NCBI RefSeq assembly: GCF_031880315.1
Contig: NZ_CP134771.1
Span: forward strand, 5,767,001 to 5,831,000
Direction of reading: 5' to 3'
From: Pseudomonas baltica
GTDB lineage: Bacteria; Pseudomonadota; Gammaproteobacteria; Pseudomonadales; Pseudomonadaceae
Length of the DNA: 64,000 nucleotides
Numbering within the stretch: position 1 is the stretch's first letter; every line of letters starts with the position of its first letter. The notes beneath the pieces are model-generated. The model worked only from the letters and a program-made list of their open reading frames with translations. It did no database searches and was not told where the DNA came from. Positions 9,814 through 18,395 of this stretch are shown here, one piece after another. The position numbers were made by a program, and so were the translations under genes.

Positions 9814-10305
9814 TCAACCCAGGTACAGGGCGGGCGGGGCGCGGGGCCCGGCGATAAACAGGGCGAGGGGCTGGCGATGGCCGCGCAGGGAGCGCGGCAC
9901 CGCAGCGGTGGCCGGAGCCAGTGCGGTAAACAGCGAGGTCGGCGAGGTGTGGCCAGCCGCAGGAGAGTGGAACAGCAAGCTGCAATAACCGCACTTTTCC
10001 CACAGCGCGTGCAGTTCCCCTTGCTGGCCATGATCATGGTCGTGAGACGAATCCGCAGACGCTTGCAGGCTGCTGCCCATGGACATCGACACGCCCATAG
10101 GCATCGACATCGACATGGTCATGGCGGGCGCTGCCATGCTTGGCAGGGTCTGCGAGATCAGCGGCCCGACAAAGATCATCCACATCGCGAACAGGCCGAG
10201 CCAGGCGCCGTGTCGGGCGCCAGTGGACCTGCTGCGAGTGGGATGGAATGAGGAGTGAGCCACGGTACTGCCGATCAAGGGGCTGGAATAGCGCGTCGCC
10301 ATCAT
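9814..10305 (-). CDS. DUF2946 family Met/His-rich membrane-associated protein
   Basis: Up to 163 residues. One hydrophobic segment (WLGLFAMWMIFVGPLISQTL), then a Met/Ser repeat (MTMSMSMPMGVSMSMG), a His/Asp stretch HDHDHG and the DUF2946 core WEKCGYCSLLFHSPAAG with a CxxC. The family commonly lies beside TonB receptors and copper genes, and the Met/His tracts suggest periplasmic metal contact (inference). Start uncertain: ATG at 10305 or 10302, or a GTG at 10263 that fits the family length better. Same strand as the receptor, 174 bases upstream; no second gene seen in that gap. Confidence 0.7.
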   Translation of the reverse strand: MMATRYSSPLIGSTVAHSSFHPTRSRSTGARHGAWLGLFAMWMIFVGPLISQTLPSMAAPAMTMSMSMPMGVSMSMGSSLQASADSSHDHDHGQQGELHALWEKCGYCSLLFHSPAAGHTSPTSLFTALAPATAAVPRSLRGHRQPLALFIAGPRAPPALYLG

Positions 10306-10451
10306 CCAGCAATCGTGCGCGACGATCCAGCAAAGACGATTGAACGTGCCTCAAATTAATGCGCGCCAGGTAATTATCTTTCGTCAGGCGCGCGCTTTAT
10401 CCGCACCGTTGCAAGCGTTACCCTCCACCGACTCGAGGGGCTGGATAATGT

Positions 10452-10463
10452 GGGTATATACCC
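10452..10463. promoter_or_regulatory. 12-bp perfect palindrome upstream of aldehyde dehydrogenase
   Basis: GGGTATATACCC lies 64 bases before the ATG at 10528, in the 222-base divergent gap between the DUF2946 gene and the dehydrogenase. It is a candidate regulator site; no adjacent regulator gene exists to pair with it. Confidence 0.3.
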
Positions 10464-10527
10464 CTATTATGTCGGGCCAGCTTGAACACTCATCCCATGG
10501 CTGATGGCGAGCCAAGTCGAGGTAGCG

Positions 10528-11958
10528 ATGTATCCCAACGTACAGCTGTTCATCAATGGCACCTGGCGAGACAGCAAGGACGGGCGCAGCATCCGCGTCC
10601 TCAACCCCGAGAACAACGAGGCCATCGGCACGGTCGCCCATGCCGATATCGCCGATCTGGACGAGGCCCTCGCCGCGGCTGAAGCAGGCTTCGCCGCCTG
10701 GCGTCGGGTCGGTGCCTTCGACCGTTACAAGATCATGCGCAAGGCCGCGCAGCTGCTGCGCGAGCGCCAGCCGGCCATCGCCAACCTGATGACTCAGGAG
10801 CAGGGCAAGCCGCTGGCTGAATCCCTGACCGAGGTCGCCTCGGCGGCGGACATCATTGACTGGATGGCCGAAGAAGGCCGCCGTGCCTATGGGCGTATCG
10901 TTCCAGGGCGCAGCCCCAACGTCGAACAAAAGGTGATCCGCGAGCCGGTCGGCCCGGTGGCCGCATTCACGCCGTGGAACTTCCCGATCAACCAGGTGGT
11001 GCGCAAGTTATCTGCGGCACTGGCGGCGGGCTGCTCGATCATCATCAAGGCCCCCGAGGAAACCCCGGCATCGCCGGCCGAGTTGATCCGCGCCTTCGCC
11101 GACGCCGGCGTACCCGCGGGCGTCATCGGTTTGGTCTACGGTGATCCGGCGCAGGTGTCGAGCTATCTGATCGCCCACCCGGTGATCAAGAAGGTCACTT
11201 TTACCGGCTCCACGCCAGTGGGCAAGCAACTGGCGGCACTGGCCGGTCAGCACATGAAGCGCGCGACCATGGAGCTGGGCGGCCATGCGCCGGCCATCGT
11301 GTTCGCCGACGCGGATATCGACAATGCCGTCAAGGTGCTGGTCGGCACCAAGTTCCGCAATGCCGGGCAAGTCTGTGTGTCGCCCACGCGGTTTCTGGTG
11401 CAGCGTGGGGTGTACGCGCAGTTCGTCGAGAAGTTCGTCGCGCTGGCCGGGCAGATCAAGGTCGGTGGCGGCTTGAGCGATGGTGTGACCATGGGCCCGC
11501 TGGCCAATGATCGGCGCGTGACGGCCTTGACGAAGCTGGTCGGCGAGGCCGTAGCGCAGGGCGCCAAGGTCGAACTGGGCGGCAAGGCGGATGAAGGCCT
11601 GGGCAATTTCTTTGCGCCGACGGTGCTGTCCAACCTGACCCCGGACATGACCATCATGAACGACGAGCCCTTCGGCCCGGTAGCGCTCATGGTGCCATTC
11701 GACACGGTCGAAGAGGCCATTGCCGAGTCCAACCGCGTACCCTACGGCCTGGCCTCCTATGCCTTCACCACCTCGACCCGCACCGCTCACGCGCTGAGCT
11801 ACGGGATCGAAGCGGGCATGCTGTCCATCAACCACCAGGGCATCGGCCTGCCGGAAATTCCGTTCGGTGGGGTCAAGGATTCGGGCTATGGTTCGGAAGG
11901 CGGGACGGAAGCGATCGAGGCGTATCTGAACACCAAGCTGGTGACGCAGTTCAACTAA
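10528..11958 (+). CDS. NAD(P)-dependent aldehyde dehydrogenase, succinate-semialdehyde dehydrogenase-like
   Basis: 476 residues. Complete [16 protein letters not shown], cofactor site FTGSTPVGK, general-base Glu in [11 protein letters not shown] and catalytic Cys in [11 protein letters not shown]. It resembles the GabD/SSADH branch; the exact aldehyde cannot be fixed. The ATG at 10528 follows GAGG; an ATG at 10504 lacks a site. It is monocistronic and ends in the terminator at 11977-12008. Confidence 0.88.
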   Translation: MYPNVQLFINGTWRDSKDGRSIRVLNPENNEAIGTVAHADIADLDEALAAAEAGFAAWRRVGAFDRYKIMRKAAQLLRERQPAIANLMTQEQGKPLAESLTEVASAADIIDWMAEEGRRAYGRIVPGRSPNVEQKVIREPVGPVAAFTPWNFPINQVVRKLSAALAAGCSIIIKAPEETPASPAELIRAFADAGVPAGVIGLVYGDPAQVSSYLIAHPVIKKVTFTGSTPVGKQLAALAGQHMKRATMELGGHAPAIVFADADIDNAVKVLVGTKFRNAGQVCVSPTRFLVQRGVYAQFVEKFVALAGQIKVGGGLSDGVTMGPLANDRRVTALTKLVGEAVAQGAKVELGGKADEGLGNFFAPTVLSNLTPDMTIMNDEPFGPVALMVPFDTVEEAIAESNRVPYGLASYAFTTSTRTAHALSYGIEAGMLSINHQGIGLPEIPFGGVKDSGYGSEGGTEAIEAYLNTKLVTQFN

Positions 11959-11976
11959 GCAGTTGCAGTCACGAAG

Positions 11977-12008
11977 AAGCCGCCGAGGTGCATGCCTCGG
12001 CGGCTTTT
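11977..12008 (+). terminator. Intrinsic terminator after aldehyde dehydrogenase
   Basis: AAGCCGCCGAGG-tgcatg-CCTCGGCGGCTT with a short T run. The 12-bp perfect stem begins 19 bases after the stop at 11958 and lies between convergent genes, so it may work in both directions. Confidence 0.85.
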
Positions 12009-12094
12009 CATTGGCGATCTTCAGGGCCACGGCAATGGCTGCCAAGGGCAGCCGTGCCAGGATCGTCGCTGCGGGCTGGCGGACTCAGGTGAGC

Positions 12095-13564
12095 TTACTG
12101 GTTGTAATCCAGATAAGTGACCTTGGTACGCACATAGGTGCGGTAGCCTTGTTCACCGTCATCACCGCCCAGACCGGAGCGTTTCCACCCAGCATGGAAG
12201 CCGTTGATTTCTTCCGGGCCGATGCGGTTGACGTAGACCTCGCCGCTCTCCAACTCGTCGACCATGCGATTGGCCGTGCCCAGGTCGCGGGTGTACACAT
12301 AGGCGCTCAAGCCGTACTCGCTGGCATTGGCCAGGTCGATCACCTGTTGCTCGGACTCGAACGCGACGATCGGCAGGATCGGACCGAACACTTCTGCCGC
12401 GAGGATATCCGCATCGCTGGCGACGCCAGTCAACACCGTGGGCGCGACCCAATAGCCCTGGTTCAATCCAGCCGGCAGGGCTTGCGGGCCACCGAAGGCG
12501 ACATGGGCGCCTTGTTCGAGGGCGCGTTTCAGGTGCTGGTTGACGCTGTCACGCTCGGCGGCGCTGACTTTAGGGCCGATATCGGTGCCTTCGGCCTGCG
12601 GGTCGCCCAATTGCAGTTGCTTGACCTCACGGACCACGGCGTCGACGAAGCGATCATGCACGCTGCTGTGCACGTAGGTGCGCTCGTTGGCGATGCACAC
12701 CTGGCCGCAGTTGGTCATGCGCGAGGCCACGGCGTCCTTGGCGGCGCGTTCGATGTCGGCGTCGGCCATGACGATGAACGGCGCCTTGCCGCCCAGTTCC
12801 AGTGACACCGGGACGATCTTGTCGGCGGCGGCGTGGAGGATCTGCATGCCGGCGCGGGTCGAACCGGTCATGGTTACCAGGTGGGTTTGTGCATGGCGAA
12901 CCAGCGCATCACCGAGGGATTTGCCCGGCCCGGTGACCACGTTGACCACACCGGCGGGGATGCCGGCGCGCTGGCACAGGGTGGCCATCGCCAGGGACGA
13001 CAGCGGGGTGTTCTCGCTGGGTTTGACCATGATGGCGTTGCCCGCGACGATCGCCGGCGCCACTTTGCGCAGGAACATCGCCAGCGGGAAATTCCACGGA
13101 ATGATCGCCGCGACCACGCCATAGGGTTCTTCGCGGATGCTGATGGTGCGCCCCGGTGTGCCGCTCGCCATCACCTGACCGGTCTGGCGGAAGCCCAGGC
13201 CGGCGTGGTAACGCAGCATGGTCAAGGCCATTTGCACTTCGGCGCGGGCTTCCTTGATCGGCTTGCCTTGTTCGGTCACCAGCAGGCGCGCCAGGGCTTC
13301 GCTGTTTTCCTGCACCTGTTCGAGCAGGCGTTGCAGGTGGTCGGCGCGTGCCGCCAGGCCCAGGCGGGCCCAGCCCTTTTGCGCCTTGGCGGCGGCGGCG
13401 ACGGCTTGCTCGGCGGTCTTGGCGTCACCTTCGGCGACCTGGCCGATGCGCGCTTCGGTGGCCGGGTTTAGCACTTCGCTGGCCTCGATGCTTGGCTGCC
13501 ATTGGCCGCCGATGTAGTGGGCGGGTTCACGAGGTAGCAGGGCCTGGATCAGGTCTTCGTACAT
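12095..13564 (-). CDS. aldA: Aldehyde dehydrogenase, AldA-like (lactaldehyde/glycolaldehyde type)
   Basis: 489 residues. ALDH motifs: PWNFPLAMFLRKVAPAI, SLELGGKAPFIV (base Glu) and MTNCGQVCIANER (catalytic Cys). The NERTYVH segment and NRIGPEEINGFHAGWKRSGLGG tail are characteristic of E. coli AldA, which oxidises lactaldehyde and glycolaldehyde with NAD. Start ATG 13564 has AGGAG upstream. Divergent from the LysR at 13677, its probable regulator. The symbol is by family resemblance. Confidence 0.85.
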   Translation of the reverse strand: MYEDLIQALLPREPAHYIGGQWQPSIEASEVLNPATEARIGQVAEGDAKTAEQAVAAAAKAQKGWARLGLAARADHLQRLLEQVQENSEALARLLVTEQGKPIKEARAEVQMALTMLRYHAGLGFRQTGQVMASGTPGRTISIREEPYGVVAAIIPWNFPLAMFLRKVAPAIVAGNAIMVKPSENTPLSSLAMATLCQRAGIPAGVVNVVTGPGKSLGDALVRHAQTHLVTMTGSTRAGMQILHAAADKIVPVSLELGGKAPFIVMADADIERAAKDAVASRMTNCGQVCIANERTYVHSSVHDRFVDAVVREVKQLQLGDPQAEGTDIGPKVSAAERDSVNQHLKRALEQGAHVAFGGPQALPAGLNQGYWVAPTVLTGVASDADILAAEVFGPILPIVAFESEQQVIDLANASEYGLSAYVYTRDLGTANRMVDELESGEVYVNRIGPEEINGFHAGWKRSGLGGDDGEQGYRTYVRTKVTYLDYNQ

Positions 13565-13653
13565 GGGGGAGCTCTCCTGGAGGCAGTTGAAAGTCGATGA
13601 GCCCACCCTAGGCGTTTACATCTGTTGTGGAAATTGAAATATATTGAGCCGGG

Positions 13654-13665
13654 TTTTTCGAAAAA
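13654..13665. promoter_or_regulatory. 12-bp palindrome in aldA/LysR divergent gap
   Basis: TTTTTCGAAAAA, a perfect palindrome, lies 12 bases before the LysR start. A role in the control of one or both divergent genes is possible but inferred only from symmetry and position. Confidence 0.35.
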
Positions 13666-13676
13666 GAGAACAGCTA

Positions 13677-14531
13677 ATGCAGCTTTCACAACTGCGCGCC
13701 TTTTGCGCCGTCGCCACAACCGGCTCGGTCACCGCCGCCGCCAAGGAACTGCACCGGGTGCCATCTGGCGTGACCTTGCGCATCCAGCAGCTTGAAGCCG
13801 ATCTGGAGTGCCAGCTGTTCGTGCGCGAACGCCAGCGCCTGACGCTGTCGCCGGCAGGCCGCGCCTTTCTGCCGCGGGCCAGGCAAATCGTCGAGCTCAG
13901 CGACAGCGCCAAGGCGTTGATCCGCGAGGAGGAAGTGGGCGGGCACCTGACCGTGGGCGCGCTGGACGTCGGCCTGGTGGCGTTCATGCCGCAACTGGTG
14001 GGGCGCTTTCGTCAGCACCATCCGCTGGTGAGCATGGATATCCGCTGCGATGTGTCCGAGGTGCTGATGAGCCAGGTTGCCGAGGGCAATCTCGACATCG
14101 CCCTCACCGATGGCCCGGTGCAGTCCCCGGCGCTGGACAGTTGCTATGCCTTTGCCGACGACTTGGTGCTGATCACCGAAAAGGCCCATCCGCGGGTCGT
14201 GCTCGCGTCTGATCTGAACTGCCGTGAAATCTACGGCTTCAGGCAGAATTGCTCGTTCCGTCTGCGCCTGGATCGCTGGCTGGAGGCTTCGGGCGGCGAG
14301 GCATTGCAACTGATCGAGATGGAGTCGTACCACACCATGCTGGCCTGCGTGAGCGCAGGCGCTGGCGCGGCCTGGATCCCGCGGGCGATGCTCGAGACCT
14401 TGCCGGGGCGTACGGCAGTGCGGGTGCATTCGTTGGGTGAGGCGGGGCGCTCGAGCTTGTATTTTATCTGGCGCAGCGGGCATTTGACGCGCAATGCGCA
14501 GCGCTTGCTGGGCCTGTTGGAGGGGCAGTGA
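13677..14531 (+). CDS. LysR family transcriptional regulator
   Basis: 284 residues, short for the family. HTH about 1-58 (VTAAAKELHRVPSGVTLRIQQLE) and a PBP2-type effector domain from about 88. The VPSGVTLRIQQLE recognition helix and LDSCYAFADDLVLIT segment are unlike the other regulators here, so it is not a recent copy. ATG 13677 gives the normal N-terminus MQLSQLRAFCAVA. Likely controls divergent aldA. Confidence 0.87.
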   Translation: MQLSQLRAFCAVATTGSVTAAAKELHRVPSGVTLRIQQLEADLECQLFVRERQRLTLSPAGRAFLPRARQIVELSDSAKALIREEEVGGHLTVGALDVGLVAFMPQLVGRFRQHHPLVSMDIRCDVSEVLMSQVAEGNLDIALTDGPVQSPALDSCYAFADDLVLITEKAHPRVVLASDLNCREIYGFRQNCSFRLRLDRWLEASGGEALQLIEMESYHTMLACVSAGAGAAWIPRAMLETLPGRTAVRVHSLGEAGRSSLYFIWRSGHLTRNAQRLLGLLEGQ

Positions 14532-14597
14532 GCTGGCGCTGAGCAAGTTGTCGAGGCGTTCGAGCGTGATACGTCATGCAAACGCCAGATGTCAGAT

Positions 14598-15209
14598 TCA
14601 AACCATCCGCAACACCGTCTCGATCGCCTCGCCATCCTGCATCCGCTCCAGCAACGCCGGCTCCGCCGCATCACTGGCCAGGGCGATATCGATCACCGCT
14701 TCGAGCGCCTCGGTCGAGGTGATCAACAGGCCGTTGTCGTCGCCCAGGACCCAAGCGCCAGGCACGACAGTCACGCCACCACACTGAATCTCGACGTTCT
14801 GCGCGCTGGCAGGATCGCTGCGTAGTTTAGTGGTCAACAAACTGGTCCCACGCGCGAAGATCGGCAGCCCGGCGGCGCGCAGTTCCACGATATCGGTGAC
14901 CACACCGTCGACCACAATCGCGCGGGCGCCCTTGGCCGTAGCCGCGCAGGCCGTCACCGTACCGACGCAAGCGTGGTGATGGTCGCCCTGCATGTCGATC
15001 ACCAGCACCTCGCCAGGCAACAGGCTGACCAGTGCGTGATTCACCGCGAACGCATCGGCGTTGACCAACCGCAACGTGCGGGCACGTCCGACCACTTTCA
15101 CCCCGGTCAGTTGTGAGCGAACGAGATGGCTGACAAACCCGTCCTCGAGAAAATGCCCCAAGGTCGCGAAGCTCACCCGCTGCAGTTTTGCTTCCAGTTC
15201 AACGCTCAT
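14598..15209 (-). CDS. RraA-like protein (HMG-aldolase fold), motif-deficient
   Basis: 203 residues of the RraA/4-hydroxy-4-methyl-2-oxoglutarate aldolase fold: VNHALVSLLPGEVLVIDMQGD, GARAIVVDGVVTDIVELRAAGLPIFARG. In aldolase members the segment reads G(E/D)..x20..RD; here both the acidic metal ligand and the Arg are Thr (GTVTACAAT and DGVVTD). Classic aldolase activity is therefore doubtful. Last gene of the seven-gene operon, overlapping the RidA stop by ATGA. Could process a downstream hydroxy-oxo acid or be a non-catalytic relative. Confidence 0.8.
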   Translation of the reverse strand: MSVELEAKLQRVSFATLGHFLEDGFVSHLVRSQLTGVKVVGRARTLRLVNADAFAVNHALVSLLPGEVLVIDMQGDHHHACVGTVTACAATAKGARAIVVDGVVTDIVELRAAGLPIFARGTSLLTTKLRSDPASAQNVEIQCGGVTVVPGAWVLGDDNGLLITSTEALEAVIDIALASDAAEPALLERMQDGEAIETVLRMV

Positions 15210-15598
15210 GCTTGCACCCCAGGGTGATTGATCAGTTCGGCCACGCAGTCGATTTCCAGGCTCACGCCCCACAGCGACACGCACACGGTGGTGCGGGCCG
15301 GCGGGGCATGCCCGAGGACCTCGGTGTACACACGGTTGAAGGGTTCGAGTTGCGCCGGGTCGGTGAGGTAGCCGTTGACCTTGATCACATGGTCGAAGTC
15401 GGAGCCGGCGGCGATCAGGATGGCTTCCAGATTACGCAGTGTCTGGCGCACTTGTTCTTCAAAGGTCTCGGGTTGCGAATCCAGGCTTTCGCTGGCGGGT
15501 ATCTGCCCGGCGGTGAACACCAGATGGCCGCTGATCACGGCCTGCGAGTAGGGCCCGACCGGGCCGATGGTGCCGGGGGCGGCGGTAATGCGCTTCAT
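15206..15598 (-). CDS. RidA family enamine/imine deaminase
   Basis: 130 residues. Single RidA/YjgF trimer subunit: GPYSQAVISGHLVFTAGQIP, LRNLEAILIAAGSDFDHVIKV and PARTTVCVS. The Arg of PARTTV aligns with the catalytic Arg105 of E. coli RidA, so imine hydrolysis is plausible, unlike the two other RidA-like proteins in this window. ATG 15598 is preferred over upstream in-frame ATGs because of AGG spacing. Between the MHS permease and the RraA-like gene in one operon. Confidence 0.88.
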   Translation of the reverse strand: MKRITAAPGTIGPVGPYSQAVISGHLVFTAGQIPASESLDSQPETFEEQVRQTLRNLEAILIAAGSDFDHVIKVNGYLTDPAQLEPFNRVYTEVLGHAPPARTTVCVSLWGVSLEIDCVAELINHPGVQA

Positions 15599-15653
15599 GT
15601 CATACCTCATCAATGCAGGGCCCGGCTGCCTTGCGGCCGCCGGGTTATGGTGT

Positions 15654-16988
15654 TCAGGCCGGCTTGGCAGCGGTGGCGGTCAGGTCGCGCTTGAAGGTCT
15701 CGGTCAGCAGCAACAACGCAATCAGTGACAGCAGGGCGGTGCCGATCATGTACCAGGCCACCGACGAGCCCTTGCCGGTCCAGTTCAGCAGCGCGGTGGT
15801 GACCATGGGCGTCGCGGCGCTGCCCAGCAGGCCGGAGAGCATGTAGGCCACCGACAGTCCGGAGTAGCGCACCTTGGTGCCGAACAGCTCGGCCAGAAAG
15901 GTCGCGATCGGGCCGTAGTTGGCGGCAAACGCGGTCATCAGCAGCATGTAACCGAGGAACACCAACGGCAGCTCGCGGGTGTCCATCAGCCAGAACATCG
16001 GAAAGGCCACCAGCGCTTCGGCGACGATGCCACCGATGATCACCGGCTTGCGACCCCAGCGATCGGACAACGCGCCGAAGGCCGGCAGCATGAACACGCA
16101 CAGCGCGCACGAGGCCAGCACCACGCTGAGCATCACCGGGCGGGTGAAGCCCAACGTCTGCGTGCCGTAGGTCAGGCCGAAGGCGACGATGATGTTGAAT
16201 GACGAGCCGGTCGACATGGTCGCGATACCGCCCAGCAGCACCTGCTTCCAGTACTTGCGGCAGATCTCGGCCAGGGGCACCTTGACCGCAGGTTCGGTCT
16301 GTTTGGCCTGGTTGAAGGCGGGGGTCTCGGTGATGGTCAGGCGGATGTACAAGCCCACCGCGATCAGCAAGGCGCTGCCGAGGAAGGGGATGCGCCAGCC
16401 CCAGGCCAGCAGGTCTTCGGGCGACAGCGAGGTGGCGATGGCGAGGAAGGCCAGGTTGGCGATCATGGTGCCGGCCGGTACTCCGATCTGCACCCACGAG
16501 CCATACAAGCCGCGCTGGTGAGCCGGCGCATGCTCCACCGCCATCAACACCGCGCCGCCCCATTCCCCGCCCAGCGCCAGGCCCTGGATGATGCGCAGGC
16601 TCAGCAGCAGGATCGGCGCCCACACGCCGATGGCGGCGTAGTCGGGCAACAGGCCGATGGCGAAGGTCGCCGCACCCATCACCAGCAGCGAAATCAACAG
16701 CATCGACTTGCGCCCGAGCTTGTCGCCGAAGTGGCCGAACAACGCCGCACCGACGATCCGCGCGCCATACGCCGAGGCGAAGGTGCCGAAGGCCAGCAAG
16801 GTGCCCACCAGCGCATCGAACGCCGGAAAGAAGATCTTGTTGAACACCAGGGCGGATGCCGTGGCGAAGACGAACAAGTCGTACCACTCGACGGTGGTGC
16901 CGATGACGCTGGCCACCGCGACTTTTTTCATGTTGACCGGGGCTGCCTGGGTCAGCACCTGGTCGGGTATGCGCGCAGAACTGTTCAT
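15654..16988 (-). CDS. MHS-family MFS permease (metabolite:H+ symporter)
   Basis: 444 residues and 12 hydrophobic segments. MHS signatures: VIGTTVEWYDLFVFATASALVF at helix 1, GHFGDKLGRKSML, and LSLRIIQGLALGGEWGGAVL in helix 4. Related to ShiA, KgtP and the benzoate/dicarboxylate symporters. AGG precedes ATG 16988. It follows the M20 hydrolase after a 156-base gap holding a GC hairpin (17059-17076). Second importer of the operon, so the substrate may be a distinct intermediate or analogue. Confidence 0.88.
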   Translation of the reverse strand: MNSSARIPDQVLTQAAPVNMKKVAVASVIGTTVEWYDLFVFATASALVFNKIFFPAFDALVGTLLAFGTFASAYGARIVGAALFGHFGDKLGRKSMLLISLLVMGAATFAIGLLPDYAAIGVWAPILLLSLRIIQGLALGGEWGGAVLMAVEHAPAHQRGLYGSWVQIGVPAGTMIANLAFLAIATSLSPEDLLAWGWRIPFLGSALLIAVGLYIRLTITETPAFNQAKQTEPAVKVPLAEICRKYWKQVLLGGIATMSTGSSFNIIVAFGLTYGTQTLGFTRPVMLSVVLASCALCVFMLPAFGALSDRWGRKPVIIGGIVAEALVAFPMFWLMDTRELPLVFLGYMLLMTAFAANYGPIATFLAELFGTKVRYSGLSVAYMLSGLLGSAATPMVTTALLNWTGKGSSVAWYMIGTALLSLIALLLLTETFKRDLTATAAKPA

Positions 16989-17058
16989 GCCTTATGTCTC
17001 CAAAATGAGCCGATGCTCAACGGATAGTGTTTTTGATTGGCAGAGTGCGAGTAGTGCG

Positions 17059-17076
17059 GCGCCCGCGTCCGGGCGC
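17059..17076. other. GC-rich hairpin in intercistronic gap
   Basis: GCGCCCG-cgtc-CGGGCGC, a perfect 7-bp stem between the hydrolase stop (17145) and the permease start (16988). No T tract follows on the minus strand, so it is better read as an RNA stability or attenuation element than as a full terminator. Confidence 0.4.
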
Positions 17077-17144
17077 TGGTGCAGTGAAGCTTTTATTGGG
17101 GAGCAGGGCCTCGCCGGGCCCTTGCGGCTTTGCTGTGGTTCAGT

Positions 17145-18374
17145 TCAGCGTTGTACCCGTTCGGTCACCGCGTTGAGCAGCACGTCGCAGCCCTTGCGCG
17201 CGTCCTCGGGAAATATCGCCTCGGCTTCGTTGTGGCTCAGGCCGCCCACGCACGGGATGAACACCATGGTGGTGGGGCAGTGGCGGGCCAGCAGGATGGC
17301 GTCGTGGCCGGCACCGCTGACGATGTCCATATGGGGATAATCCAGTGCCTCGACGGCGCGGCGTACGGCGTCGACGCAATCGCTGTCGAAGGGGGTTGCC
17401 GGGCTCAGCCAGTGGCGCTCGATGTTCAACCTCAGGCCGCGCGCGTCGGCGATCGCCTGGAAGCGCTCGAACACGCCCTGTTCCATGATCGCGATCTGCG
17501 CGTCCTGGTGATGGCGCAGATCCACGGTAAAGCTCACGTTGCCGGCGATGGTATTGCGCGACGACTTGGCGATCGCGACCTGGCCGATAGTGACGAGGCC
17601 CTTGGGGCTGAAGTCCAGCGCCAGCGCTTCCAGTTGCGCGGCCATCTCGGCGACACCGAACAGCGCATCCTTGCGCAACGCCATGGGCGTGGTGCCGGCG
17701 TGGGCGCTCTGGCCCTGCACCTGCACGTCGAGCCAGCAGATCGCCTGACCACCGGTGACCACGCCCACGGGCAGGCCGTTGTCTTCGAGAATCGGGCCTT
17801 GCTCGATATGCGCTTCGAAATAGGCATCGAAGGGCCGCTGCAATGGCGAGGCACCGGCATGGCCGATTTCATTCAAAGCATCCCGCACGCTCATGCCTGC
17901 ACTGTCCTGGGCATTCAACGCGGTGTCCAGCGCCAAGCTGCCGGTGAACACCGCCGAGCCGAACATGGCCGGTGTGAAGCGCGCGCCTTCTTCGTTGGTC
18001 CACACCGCAATCTCGATCGGACGCTTGTTGCGCAAGCCTTGATCCTGGAGGCTGCGCACCACTTCAAGCCCGGCAAGCACGCCATAGATACCGTCAAAAC
18101 GCCCGCCCTTGGGCTGGGTGTCGAGGTGGCTGCCCATCACCACCGGCGCCAAGCTGTCGTCGAGGCCCGGCAGGCGCGCGAACAGGTTGCCGATGGCGTC
18201 GAAGGCGGTGCTCATGCCGGCCTCGGTGCACCAGCCGATGAACAGCTCGCGGCCGAGTTTGTCTTCCTGGGACAGGGCCAACCGGCAGTTGCCGCCTTTG
18301 TCGGTGGCGCCGAGCTTGGCCATGTCCATCAGGCTGCTCCACAAGCGTTCGCCGTTGCATTTCAATACGTTCAT
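17145..18374 (-). CDS. M20-family N-carbamoyl-amino-acid hydrolase / allantoate amidohydrolase-like
   Basis: 409 residues. Zn-dependent amidase of the carbamoylase branch: DATDKGG-type start (LGATDKGGNCRLAL), metal motif GSHLDTQPKGGRFDG, NEEGARFTPAMFGS, and the diagnostic EAHIEQGPILEDN followed by GQAICWLDV. Members hydrolyse N-carbamoyl-amino acids, beta-ureido acids, allantoate or ureidoglycolate to ammonia, CO2 and the free amine. The precise substrate is open. It is flanked by a hydroxyacid dehydrogenase and an MHS permease, so it probably performs an early step after uptake. Confidence 0.87.
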   Translation of the reverse strand: MNVLKCNGERLWSSLMDMAKLGATDKGGNCRLALSQEDKLGRELFIGWCTEAGMSTAFDAIGNLFARLPGLDDSLAPVVMGSHLDTQPKGGRFDGIYGVLAGLEVVRSLQDQGLRNKRPIEIAVWTNEEGARFTPAMFGSAVFTGSLALDTALNAQDSAGMSVRDALNEIGHAGASPLQRPFDAYFEAHIEQGPILEDNGLPVGVVTGGQAICWLDVQVQGQSAHAGTTPMALRKDALFGVAEMAAQLEALALDFSPKGLVTIGQVAIAKSSRNTIAGNVSFTVDLRHHQDAQIAIMEQGVFERFQAIADARGLRLNIERHWLSPATPFDSDCVDAVRRAVEALDYPHMDIVSGAGHDAILLARHCPTTMVFIPCVGGLSHNEAEAIFPEDARKGCDVLLNAVTERVQR

Positions 18375-18395
18375 AAAGTCTCTCCTGCCGCTGCT

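Noticed and set aside
7578..10305. Copper receptor OprC assignment for the TonB receptor, from the DUF2946 neighbour
   Set aside because: Plug sequence does not show OprC-like features that I can recognise; ligand left open.
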